This document shows positions 1 to 6,523 of a DNA stretch of 8,955 nt, piece by piece. The stretch is from Actinomycetota bacterium (GTDB taxonomy: Bacteria > Actinomycetota > Humimicrobiia > Humimicrobiales > Humimicrobiaceae), in contig PMCC01000124.1 in NCBI GenBank assembly GCA_003155275.1, positions 2,453-11,407 of the forward strand. The letters are read 5' to 3'. Within the stretch, counting starts at the first letter, position 1. Each line of letters starts with the position of its first letter. Both the position numbers and the translations under genes were made by a program. The notes beneath the pieces are model-generated. The model made no database searches. It was not told where the DNA came from and saw only the letters and a list, made by a program, of their open reading frames with translations.

Positions 1-2706
1 AAAGTCATAAACCAGTTCAAACCGATACCCAAAAGAGGCACTATGAGCTCAGCATCTCAATGGAAGCCTGTTCCAAAAAGGGGCGAAACAGTAAAAGAAG
101 CCCTTGATAAAGTGATTCTTCTGGAAGAAGAGCTTAAGCTGTCTTCTGAAGCGCCGGTTACGGCAATAGCTAAACTTAGAGAAAAAGTTTTAAAAACTGC
201 ACTGGCCAAGGTAAAAACCGTTAAAGAAAAAGCGCCCAAAGTAAAAACTGTCAAAGAGAAAGCCCCCAAAGAGAATGCCCCCGTCGGCAAAGTGTCTGAT
301 GAAAAAATATCAAAAAAGCCGGATGAATTAAAAAAAGAAACACAAGCAAAAGGATATGACGAAAAGCAATCACCCGGTGGGAAACCACACGAAGGCCCGC
401 AGGCAGGCAGTGAACAGTTACTACAGGCAGGAAGAGAGAGATTTGCTGATGATTTGCGCGCAGGCGAAATAAAAGAGATCCAAAAACAACAGGGAAAAGC
501 CGGGGAAGCCGTAAAACAGAGTTTCGATAAAATAGAAATAAAAAAAGCAGTAGATACTGGCAAACTGGATGGCGGCAAACAGGGTGACAGCAAACTGGAT
601 GGCGGTAAACAGGGTGTCAGCAAACAGGGCGGCGGCAAACAGGGTACATCTGCAGAAATTGTGAATAAGGAAGATTTGGAAGAGATAGCTTTAAAGGAAG
701 CTCGTGCAAAAGAAAAACCGCAAGCCAACGCCAGGCCAAGGTATCAGTGGGATGAAGAAAAAAAGTTTAATATAAAGCAAGTGCTTGACAGAGTTCTTGA
801 TAAGGAAGAAAAAGAAGGAAGAGTCAAACCCTCCGCAAAAGTTTCGCCGGCTAAAAGGGCGCCATCAAAAAAGGATCAGTTTCATAATGATCGGTATGTT
901 TCAGAAGATGGTTCAGAACTTACGGCATTAAAAGAGAAAACCACAAGCAGGACTGAGATTAAAAAGAATATAGAATTTCCGGAAGGCATATCAGTCAAAC
1001 AGCTTTCTGAAAGAATAAATGTCGCTTCGGGAGAAATACTGCAATCCCTTTTTAATATGGGCGATATGGTAACTATAAATCAGCCGCTTGATAAAGATAC
1101 AATAGAAATACTTTCGCAGGAATATAATTTCAAATACAGCATCATCGGTTTTGAGGAAAGTATAGGCGAAGAAGAGTTTAATGATAGTGAAGAAAGCCTA
1201 GTGATAAGGCCGCCTATAGTAACTGTAATGGGTCATGTAGACCATGGCAAGACAACTTTGCTTGATGCAATCAGGAAGGAAAACGTAGTTTCAAGCGAAG
1301 CAGGCGGCATAACACAAAAAATTGGGGCATACCAGACAGTTTATAATAACAGGAAAATAACATTTATTGATACGCCCGGCCATGAAGCTTTTACAACAAT
1401 GAGGGCGCGAGGCGCAAGGGTAACTGATATTGCGGTAATAGTAATTGCTGCCGACGATGGAATAATGCCACAGACTGTTGAAGCGATAAACCATGCAAAA
1501 CAGGCGCATGTACCGATAATTGTTGCTGTCAACAAGATTGACCTTCCAAACGCCAATCAGGAAAAGGTGAAACAGGGATTGACAGAGTACGAACTGGTGC
1601 CAGAGGAATGGGGCGGGGATACTGTATTTGTAAGTATTTCAGCAAAAAATAATATCAATATCGAGGGGCTTCTTGAAATGATACTGCTGGTTGCTGATAT
1701 GAATGAGATAAAAGGAAATCCCGGCGCGGAAGGAATCGGAATAATAATAGAATCCAAGCTTGATAAAAACTTTGGTCCGATAGGCACCGTGTTGGTTAGA
1801 AGAGGAAGTATAAAGGTTGGAGATTTCTTTATTACAGGCAACTCCTACGGAAGGGTAAGAAATATAAAAAACGAATATGGGAAAAATATAACAAAAGCAG
1901 AACTTTCGCAGCCAATTGAAATATCAGGCTTTACCACTGTTCCACAGGCTGGAGATAAGTTTTTTATTGTAAAAAATGAAAAAGTTGCAAAGGACCAGAC
2001 AAGTAAAAGGGAATATATAAAAAAACAGATAAGATTATCTGAAGTAAAAAAACATGTGACTTTGGAGGATCTTGCTGACCTGTCAAAGGAAAATGAAATT
2101 AAAAGATTAAAGATCATACTTAAAGCAGAATCCAATGGTTCACTGGATGCTGTTGAAAAATCGTTATGGGATGCCGGAGAAGAAACTGTAAAGATAGATA
2201 TTATACATAAGGGCGTGGGAGCCATTACAGACAGCGATATTCTGCTTGCCTCAGCATCGGATGCGATTGTGATGGGTTTTGGAGTTATAGCTAATGCCAA
2301 AGCAAAAGCTCTGGCCAAGGAAGAAAAAATTGAGATTAGGACTTATGACATAATCTATAAGCTGATTGATGACATCAAGCTTGCATTCAGGGGAATGCTT
2401 GAACCAAAATACGAAGAAAAAATCAAAGGAAATATTGAGGTAAGGGAAATATTTAAAGTTACCAAAATGGGTAATATTGCCGGCAGTTATGTACTTGACG
2501 GCGAGGCCGAACGAGGTGACTCTGTAAGGATCATCAGGGACGGCAGCGTTATTTATACAAGCAAAATAGATACGCTTCACAGGTTTAAGGATGACGTCAA
2601 AAAAGTGAGCGCCGGTTATGAGTGCGGAATAAGAATTGAGAATTACCAGGATGTCTCAAAGGGGGACCTTTTTGAAGTATTTGAACAAAAAGAAATTAAA
2701 CAGTAA
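1..2706 (+). CDS. infB: Translation initiation factor IF-2, probably 5'-partial at the window edge
   Basis: GTPase that places initiator fMet-tRNA on the 30S subunit and drives 50S joining. Residues are numbered from the ATG at 43. A Lys/Glu/Gly-rich linker with 10-residue repeats fills about 50-290, and an IF2_N-type helical domain lies at about 311-365. The G domain shows G1 GHVDHGKT (397-404), G2 GGITQKIGA (421-429), G3 DTPGHE (443-448, with the family's catalytic His at 447), G4 NKID (497-500) and G5 SAKN (from 533). Beta-barrel domain II, domain III and the fMet-tRNA-binding domain IV follow to the TAA. The frame is open from base 1 to 42 and encodes KPIPKRG, echoed by KPVPKRG at codons 8-14 after the ATG. 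The ATG at 43 is therefore probably internal and the true start lies upstream; if so, the AGAGG before it is just Arg-Gly coding sequence. G2 has Lys where most IF-2s have His. The function is certain, the start is not. Confidence 0.95.
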   Translation, partial: KVINQFKPIPKRGTMSSASQWKPVPKRGETVKEALDKVILLEEELKLSSEAPVTAIAKLREKVLKTALAKVKTVKEKAPKVKTVKEKAPKENAPVGKVSDEKISKKPDELKKETQAKGYDEKQSPGGKPHEGPQAGSEQLLQAGRERFADDLRAGEIKEIQKQQGKAGEAVKQSFDKIEIKKAVDTGKLDGGKQGDSKLDGGKQGVSKQGGGKQGTSAEIVNKEDLEEIALKEARAKEKPQANARPRYQWDEEKKFNIKQVLDRVLDKEEKEGRVKPSAKVSPAKRAPSKKDQFHNDRYVSEDGSELTALKEKTTSRTEIKKNIEFPEGISVKQLSERINVASGEILQSLFNMGDMVTINQPLDKDTIEILSQEYNFKYSIIGFEESIGEEEFNDSEESLVIRPPIVTVMGHVDHGKTTLLDAIRKENVVSSEAGGITQKIGAYQTVYNNRKITFIDTPGHEAFTTMRARGARVTDIAVIVIAADDGIMPQTVEAINHAKQAHVPIIVAVNKIDLPNANQEKVKQGLTEYELVPEEWGGDTVFVSISAKNNINIEGLLEMILLVADMNEIKGNPGAEGIGIIIESKLDKNFGPIGTVLVRRGSIKVGDFFITGNSYGRVRNIKNEYGKNITKAELSQPIEISGFTTVPQAGDKFFIVKNEKVAKDQTSKREYIKKQIRLSEVKKHVTLEDLADLSKENEIKRLKIILKAESNGSLDAVEKSLWDAGEETVKIDIIHKGVGAITDSDILLASASDAIVMGFGVIANAKAKALAKEEKIEIRTYDIIYKLIDDIKLAFRGMLEPKYEEKIKGNIEVREIFKVTKMGNIAGSYVLDGEAERGDSVRIIRDGSVIYTSKIDTLHRFKDDVKKVSAGYECGIRIENYQDVSKGDLFEVFEQKEIKQ
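211..270 (+). repeat. Two tandem 30-bp in-frame repeats in infB
   Basis: Units 211-240 and 241-270 both encode [10 protein letters not shown]. The DNA copies differ only at synonymous positions (for example ACC/ACT, GTT/GTC, GAA/GAG, GCG/GCC). The protein repeat is therefore kept while the DNA has drifted. The repeat lies in the disordered, basic N-terminal linker of IF-2. Confidence 0.9.
559..648 (+). repeat. Three tandem 30-bp in-frame repeats in infB
   Basis: Units 559-588, 589-618 and 619-648 encode [20 protein letters not shown] and [10 protein letters not shown]. The first two are nearly identical in DNA and the third is more diverged (LD replaced by QG). The array lies in the low-complexity linker before the IF2_N domain. 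The unit length equals that of the 211-270 array, but the sequence is unrelated. It probably arose by replication slippage and may vary in copy number between strains. Confidence 0.9.
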
Positions 2707-2713
2707 AAAGGTG
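2707..2713 (+). promoter_or_regulatory. Shine-Dalgarno for rbfA (TTG start)
   Basis: AAAGGTG overlaps the end of the infB stop region and sits four bases before the TTG at 2718 (six if measured from AAAGG). In this frame no ATG or GTG precedes the conserved RbfA N-terminus, so the site supports initiation at TTG. Confidence 0.6.
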
Positions 2714-2717
2714 CCGC

Positions 2718-3062
2718 TTGGACAGGAGAAAAAAAACTGAAATCGACTTAAAAAGGGAAATTAGTTTTATTATTAATTCTAAGTTAAAAGATCCCAGAAT
2801 TGGTTTTGTTACTGTGACTGACGTAAAGTTATCTCCTGATCTTCATTATCTTGACGTATTTGTAAGTATAATGGGTGAAGAGATCAATATCGAAAAGTCA
2901 ATGGAAGGGTTGAAACATTGCGATGGCTTTATCAAAAAGAACCTCAAAGAAAGGTTCAGGCTAAGGGCAATGCCTGATATCAGGTTTATACGTGACATAG
3001 CTATAAGCCATGGAATAAAAATAAATGAAATACTGGAAAATTTAAAAAACAAAACGGGTTGA
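2718..3062 (+). CDS. rbfA: 30S ribosome-binding factor RbfA
   Basis: Single-domain KH-like protein that binds immature 30S subunits and helps 16S rRNA 5'-end maturation, also important in cold adaptation in studied bacteria. At 114 residues it has normal family length. The signature is clear: an N-terminal helix (REISFIINSKLKDPRIGF), then VTVTDVKLSPDLHYLDVFVS, and a C-terminal PDIRFIRDIAISHGIKINEIL segment matching the usual P-x-[IL]-x-F-x-x-D-x-[ST] region. Start is the TTG at 2718, 11 nt after the infB stop, with AAAGGTG upstream. The stop (3060-3062) is 7 nt before the next ATG, so it is co-transcribed with infB and nrnA. No anomaly seen. Confidence 0.95.
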   Translation: MDRRKKTEIDLKREISFIINSKLKDPRIGFVTVTDVKLSPDLHYLDVFVSIMGEEINIEKSMEGLKHCDGFIKKNLKERFRLRAMPDIRFIRDIAISHGIKINEILENLKNKTG

Positions 3063-3069
3063 GTTTGCA

Positions 3070-4056
3070 ATGCCGCAGCAATTTACAGAATCGTATATAA
3101 AAACAATTGAAGCAATCAACAGATATGAAAAGTTTTTAATAATATCCCACGACTCACCTGATGGCGACTGCTTAGGTTCACAACTGGCTTTTTTTGAGCT
3201 TTTGAAGCTGCTGGGTAAAAAGGTTACGATGTTTTGCGGCAGTGAGATTCCATACCAGTATAGTTTTCTCCCCAATAGCAAACTGATCACAAACGATTTT
3301 GAAAAAATCAATAAAAGTTGCATGGAGAACCGTTGTGCCTGCGTTTGCCTTGATTGCGCTGACGAAAAAAGATTTAGCCTGGATATTAAACAGCTAAGAC
3401 AAAAAACAGCGATACTTATAAATATAGACCATCATCCCGGCAATACACAGTTCGGTGATATAAATATCACAGATTCCGGCAAATCTGCCACTGCAGAAAT
3501 ATTGTATGAGTTTTTTATGTACGGTTTTGCAGACTTGATTAATTATAATATCGCGCTTGACATTTATACTGGTATTCTTACAGATACTGGAAAGTTTCAA
3601 TATGAAAGCACTACCGGAAATGTCCACAAAATAGTCAGCCGGTTGCTTGAATACGGCATTGTCCCTGCAGATGTTTTTTCACATATTTATGAGAATGAAC
3701 CGTTTAAAAGATTCAAACTGCTCGAAGTGATATTAAGTAGAATAAAACTTGATGAAGGGAAAAAAATCATTTATTCATACATTCTTCAGAGCGACCTGGA
3801 AAAGCTCGGACTCCCACTTTCTGCAAATGACGGCATGATAGAGCTGTTAAGGGGCGCTGCCGGCGCTAGGGTAGCGGCGCTTATAAAAGAGGTCGGTAAA
3901 AAAAAGTACAAGGTGAGTTTAAGGTCAACTGATACCACATATAGTGTGGCCGAACTGGCTGAAAAGTTTGGGGGAGGCGGGCATAAAATGGCAGCTGCAT
4001 ATGTAAAAACCGCTTCATTAAAGGAAGTTATCGCCAGCCTTATAAATTTCACTTAA
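3070..4056 (+). CDS. nrnA: DHH/DHHA1 phosphoesterase, NrnA-like (oligoribonuclease / pAp phosphatase)
   Basis: Cytoplasmic Mn-dependent phosphoesterase. Family members degrade 2-5 nt oligoribonucleotides left by PNPase and other exonucleases, and dephosphorylate pAp to AMP; some instead cleave cyclic dinucleotides. The DHH domain shows SHDSPDGDCLGS (26-37, metal-binding Asp31 and Asp33), CLDCAD with Asp95, the defining DHH at 120-122 (NIDHHPGN) and YTGILTDTGKF with Asp172. The C-terminal DHHA1 domain has the substrate-binding GGGGHKMAA (301-309). Length is 328 residues, normal for NrnA. Start is ATG 3070, 7 nt after rbfA; its Shine-Dalgarno is weak (GGG near 3056-3058), suggesting translational coupling to rbfA. 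A DHH gene between rbfA and truB is a common arrangement. Exact substrate preference cannot be read from sequence. Confidence 0.9.
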   Translation: MPQQFTESYIKTIEAINRYEKFLIISHDSPDGDCLGSQLAFFELLKLLGKKVTMFCGSEIPYQYSFLPNSKLITNDFEKINKSCMENRCACVCLDCADEKRFSLDIKQLRQKTAILINIDHHPGNTQFGDINITDSGKSATAEILYEFFMYGFADLINYNIALDIYTGILTDTGKFQYESTTGNVHKIVSRLLEYGIVPADVFSHIYENEPFKRFKLLEVILSRIKLDEGKKIIYSYILQSDLEKLGLPLSANDGMIELLRGAAGARVAALIKEVGKKKYKVSLRSTDTTYSVAELAEKFGGGGHKMAAAYVKTASLKEVIASLINFT

Positions 4057-4088
4057 AGATTACAGGCAGTTTTTTAAAAAGGATAGAA

Positions 4089-4849
4089 ATGGATTTACAA
4101 AAATCAGGATTTTTCGAAAATTTCAATGGAATTGTTCTTATAAACAAGAAGCCCGGGATGACTTCTTTTGATGTAATAAGAAGGTTCAAAAGGTTTTTTT
4201 TTTAAATAAGATTGGCCATTGCGGTACGTTGGATTTCCTCGCGGAAGGAATACTTATAATCCTCCTGGGGAGTGCGACAAAGCTTTTTGACAGGTTTCAG
4301 TCTCTTGATAAAAGGTATTCAGCTTCTTTCAGGCTTGGCATAGTAACAGAAACGTGGGACCTGGAAGGGAGGATTATCTTAACTAAGCCTGTAGGGTTTG
4401 TCACCTTAAGTCAGCTGGAAGCGGCAGCGTTTAGTTTAAAAGGTAACATTGTACAAATCCCTCCCGTGTTTTCAGCAAAAAAAATAGACGGAAAACCTGC
4501 TTATTATTATGCGCGAAACGATACCGGGCACGAACAGCTTAAAAGATTGAAAGCTTCAAATGTCAGTATTTACAGTATTGAGATAAAATCCTTTGACGGC
4601 CTGGATGGAACGATGATTGTTTGTTGCAGCAGCGGTACATATGTAAGATCAATAGTCAATGATATGGGCAATATACTTGGATGTGGCGCAACGCTTACAC
4701 ATCTTACAAGAGATTCAATCGGGAAGTTTGAATTGTCAGACAGTATAAATGCAGATGATGTTGAAAAAATTGCCGTTGGTGATGATATGGGGCGATATTC
4801 GGCAGGCATTTTGAGTGTGGAGAAGATAATGCAGTTAAAATATTTGTAA
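4089..4849 (+). pseudogene. truB: tRNA pseudouridine(55) synthase TruB, frameshifted and C-terminally short
   Basis: TruB isomerises U55 in the T-loop of tRNAs. AAAAAGGA precedes ATG 4089 with good spacing. Frame 1 reads GIVLINKKPGMTSFDVIRRF, then stops at TAA 4203-4205 after 38 codons, just past a T10 run. The remainder lies in the -1 frame: NKIGHCGTLDFLAEGIL with the catalytic Asp (codon 4232-4234), DKRYSASFRLG, QIPPVFSAKKIDGK, CSSGTYVRSIVNDMG and LGCGATLTHLTRDSIGKF. Adding one T restores a single reading frame of about 253 residues, putting the Asp at residue 49 (48 in E. coli) and restoring 18 residues between the GM and GHxG motifs, as in E. coli. The usual GTLDP proline is Phe, and the C-terminal PUA-like domain is absent (TruB is typically about 300 residues). 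The gene may be a true pseudogene, recoded by slippage, or intact with a homopolymer sequencing error. Gene identity is sure; status is open. Confidence 0.85.
4194..4203 (+). other. T10 homopolymer at the truB frameshift point
   Basis: Ten consecutive T's lie directly before the premature stop TAA, whose first base is the last T. Phe codons UUU at 4194, 4197 and 4200 precede the stop. A -1 slip of tRNA-Phe on U-UUU-UUU would re-pair perfectly and read UUA AAU AAG into the conserved TruB frame. An RNA polymerase insertion of one U would do the same. AGAAGG at 4179-4184 lies 9 nt before the run and could act as an internal Shine-Dalgarno-like stimulator. An assembly error of one T is equally compatible. 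Confidence 0.85.
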
Positions 4850-4894
4850 TATCTGCAGTTTTAGATTACACATGGTAACAGCAACTACAAAATC

Positions 4895-4970
4895 TAAAAG
4901 TGATTGCAAAGCGCAAAAGAAATTGTGCAGCACAAAAGTAATTACGCAACACAAAAGAAATTGCGCAGCG
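4895..4970 (+). repeat. Degenerate 19-bp tandem array between truB and ribF
   Basis: Four contiguous units start at 4895, 4914, 4933 and 4952, each exactly 19 bp, with consensus YAAAAGWAATTGYGCARCR. Weaker continuation is visible to about 5020 (an AGTAATTAC word recurs at 4937 and 4997). Units contain a small inverted repeat: TTGTG-CAG-CACAA at 4923-4935 is perfect, and TTGCG-CAG-CGTAA at 4961-4973 keeps pairing through a G-U. The period is not a multiple of three and no supported coding frame crosses it. It occupies much of the 270-nt spacer 4850-5119, which otherwise holds only the putative terminator and promoter and no gene I can support. Confidence 0.75.
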
Positions 4971-5005
4971 TAAAAACAGCAGTTACACGGCATTACAGTA
5001 ATTAC

Positions 5006-5039
5006 ATAACGCAGCATTGAATTGTGTTGTATTTTTTTT
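5006..5039 (+). terminator. Weak intrinsic-terminator-like hairpin after truB
   Basis: Bases 5006-5013 can pair with 5023-5030 (8 bp including two G-U pairs) around a 9-nt loop. One A and then eight T's (5032-5039) follow. The stem is A+U-rich and not very stable, so termination may be partial. Its position after truB and before ribF fits a transcription-unit boundary. Confidence 0.4.
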
Positions 5040-5054
5040 AAAATTAATTAAAAT
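5027..5054 (+). promoter_or_regulatory. Possible sigma-70-type promoter for ribF-rpsO-pnp
   Basis: TTGTAT (5027-5032) and TAAAAT (5049-5054) are separated by 16 nt. The -10 matches consensus at five of six positions, the -35 only at three. It lies right after the putative terminator and about 65 nt before ribF. In such A+T-rich DNA similar matches occur by chance, so this is only a candidate. Confidence 0.3.
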
Positions 5055-5107
5055 GTAGTAGTTTTTGCGGCAGGTTATGAGTGCCCCAGATTGTTATTTG
5101 TGCATTG

Positions 5108-5113
5108 TAGGGA
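5108..5113 (+). promoter_or_regulatory. Shine-Dalgarno for ribF (TTG start)
   Basis: TAGGGA lies six bases before the TTG at 5120. The first conserved RibF segment begins soon after, and no ATG or GTG in this frame fits better, so the site favours the TTG. Confidence 0.6.
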
Positions 5114-5119
5114 TATATT

Positions 5120-6157
5120 TTGAGAAGAGTAATAAAACTCGAGAATTTAAAAGAAGGCAGCTTCAAAGATCTAAAGGTATGTGCAGTTATAGGTTTTTTT
5201 GATGGCGTACATAGAGGCCATCAGGAAATCATTAAGAAATGTGTAAGCCGAGCCTGCCAGGTTGGGGGAATATCCATTGTTTTTACTTTCAACAAGCAGC
5301 CTAAAAATATTGTTCATAAAAAATTGTTTAAAAAGCTCATCACATCAAGCGCAGAAAAGCTTGAGCTTATTAAAAGGCTTGGTGTTGATTATATAGTCAT
5401 TGCTAACTTTGATGAACTTTTTTCAGGTTATGAGCCGGAAATATTTTGCAGCCGGATACTGGTGGAAAAGTTAAATATTAAGGAAATCTTTATCGGGCAG
5501 GGTTTCAGGTTCGGAAAAGATGCAAAGGGAAATGTTGATTTTTTAAAAAGTTATTTTAAAGATACGGATGTTAAAGTAAACGAGGAGCCGATTTTTGCTG
5601 TTGATAAAATGCCTGTTTCAAGCACACTTATCAGGAATTATTATGGATGTGGTGATATCGGTATGATAAAACTGCTTCTTGGAAGGCATCCTTCGCTGAA
5701 GGGAAAAGTTGTCCATGGCGACGGACGTGGAAGGACTTTGGGTTTTCCTACTTCAAATATTGATGTTTTTGAAAAATACGTGACCCCGATGGATGGAGTT
5801 TATGCCGGTTCGGTGAAAATATTTACAGACAGTGCAGGTAAAAGAGAAAAAACAGCAGATGCAGTTGATGCAGAAAAAATATATCCCGCAGTAATAAATA
5901 TAGGGGATAATCCGACTTTTATAGCCGCCCGAAAATGGATAGAGTCCTATTTGCTTGATTTTGAGGCTGACATATATGGCAGGAAGATTGAAATAACATT
6001 TTTAAAGAGGCTCAGGGATGAGAAAAAGTTTGCCGGGAAAGAAGACCTTATACAGCAGATAGCTGCAGATATAGATTCAACAAGGAATTATTTTAAAATC
6101 CATGATATTTCCGGGGCTGATTTAAATTGTAATAGACAGACAGTTGTGATAAATTAA
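5120..6157 (+). CDS. ribF: Bifunctional riboflavin kinase / FAD synthetase RibF
   Basis: Phosphorylates riboflavin to FMN and adenylates FMN to FAD in the cytoplasm. The N-terminal nucleotidyltransferase domain (about 1-185) carries GFFDGVHRGHQ (25-35), the HxGH-type nucleotide-binding motif, and ends at SSTLIRNYYGCGDIGMIKLLLGR. The C-terminal kinase domain shows GKVVHGDGRGRTLGFPTSN, with the metal/ATP PTxN motif at 210-213, then DGVYAG, VINIGDNPTF, and IESYLLDF with the expected catalytic Glu275. At 345 residues it is longer than the usual 300-320. The surplus is a polar insertion at about 236-255 and a C-terminal tail of about 20 residues. Start is TTG 5120 behind TAGGGA. It lies 270 nt after truB and 34 nt before rpsO, so it probably leads a separate transcription unit. 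No FMN riboswitch is visible upstream. Confidence 0.95.
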   Translation: MRRVIKLENLKEGSFKDLKVCAVIGFFDGVHRGHQEIIKKCVSRACQVGGISIVFTFNKQPKNIVHKKLFKKLITSSAEKLELIKRLGVDYIVIANFDELFSGYEPEIFCSRILVEKLNIKEIFIGQGFRFGKDAKGNVDFLKSYFKDTDVKVNEEPIFAVDKMPVSSTLIRNYYGCGDIGMIKLLLGRHPSLKGKVVHGDGRGRTLGFPTSNIDVFEKYVTPMDGVYAGSVKIFTDSAGKREKTADAVDAEKIYPAVINIGDNPTFIAARKWIESYLLDFEADIYGRKIEITFLKRLRDEKKFAGKEDLIQQIAADIDSTRNYFKIHDISGADLNCNRQTVVIN

Positions 6158-6172
6158 TACTGTTATTTAATC

Positions 6173-6182
6173 GGGGAGGTGA
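6173..6182 (+). promoter_or_regulatory. Strong Shine-Dalgarno for rpsO (TTG start)
   Basis: GGGGAGGTGA is a near-perfect anti-16S match nine bases before TTG 6192. The GTG inside it is followed within three codons by a stop, so the TTG is the start. Confidence 0.8.
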
Positions 6183-6191
6183 ATTTATAAA

Positions 6192-6461
6192 TTGACATTG
6201 TTAAAAGAAGAAAAACAGGAAATTATAGAAAGATTCAAGATGCATGAAAGTGATACAGGATCTTCAGCTGTTCAGGTGGCAATAATGACTTCAAGAATTA
6301 ACAGCTTGAACGAGCACTTAAAGAGCAATAAAATGGACCATCATACCAGGAGAGGTTTGGTAATGCTGGTCGGTAAAAGAAAAAGATTACTTGACTATAT
6401 AAAGGATAATGATCTTGAAGGTTATAGAAAGCTCATTAAAGATTTGGGTTTAAGAAAATAA
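6192..6461 (+). CDS. rpsO: 30S ribosomal protein S15
   Basis: Primary 16S rRNA-binding protein of the 30S platform, contacting the h20-h22 three-way junction and taking part in inter-subunit bridge B4. At 89 residues it has the standard length and reads collinearly with the family: [40 protein letters not shown], then [20 protein letters not shown] and [21 protein letters not shown]. The HESDTGS and DHHTRRGL stretches include the rRNA-contacting residues. Start is TTG 6192 behind a very strong Shine-Dalgarno. It sits between ribF (34 nt) and pnp (62 nt), the classical rpsO-pnp pair. I see no convincing terminator or RNase III-type hairpin in the rpsO-pnp gap, so read-through into pnp is likely. 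Confidence 0.98.
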   Translation: MTLLKEEKQEIIERFKMHESDTGSSAVQVAIMTSRINSLNEHLKSNKMDHHTRRGLVMLVGKRKRLLDYIKDNDLEGYRKLIKDLGLRK

Positions 6462-6504
6462 TCCTAAAAAGAGGAAAATTTTATGTAGTTTATTGATATT
6501 TTTT

Positions 6505-6512
6505 GAGGAGGT
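6505..6512 (+). promoter_or_regulatory. Shine-Dalgarno for pnp (TTG start)
   Basis: GAGGAGGT is an almost complete anti-16S match. The TTG at 6524 is 11 nt downstream. A TTG at 6512 in the same frame runs into TAA after two codons, leaving 6524 as the only start compatible with the PNPase N-terminus. Confidence 0.7.
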
Positions 6513-6523
6513 TGTTTAACTAA

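Noticed and set aside
57..728. 223-codon open frame on the - strand
   Set aside because: It is the antisense of the Lys/Glu-rich IF-2 linker. The low-complexity composition removes stop codons on the opposite strand, and the product is a Ser/Pro/Leu/Phe-rich string with no recognisable domain.
4895..4970. CRISPR array
   Set aside because: The units are contiguous without spacers and too short and diverged; no cas gene is nearby.
4872..4973. 33-codon ATG open frame on the + strand across the 19-bp array
   Set aside because: No ribosome-binding site precedes it, and the repeat period is not a multiple of three, so no repeated peptide is maintained.
4835..5017. 60-codon Cys- and Phe-rich hydrophobic open frame on the - strand over the truB-ribF spacer
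   Set aside because: Its composition comes from the 19-bp array read in reverse. There is no clear Shine-Dalgarno and it overlaps the truB end, so it is not supported as a gene.
5040..5119. FMN riboswitch upstream of ribF
   Set aside because: None of the conserved RFN-element blocks is visible, and the space from the T run to the start is too short for a full element plus expression platform.
6144..6171. TTGTGA-N16-TTTAAT promoter for rpsO
   Set aside because: Transcription would start inside or after the Shine-Dalgarno at 6173-6182, making the message poorly translatable. It is probably a chance match in A+T-rich DNA.
6462..6523. Terminator or RNase III hairpin in the rpsO-pnp gap
   Set aside because: Only a 4-bp TCCT/AGGA pairing and an AAAATTTT palindrome are present, too weak to support either function.
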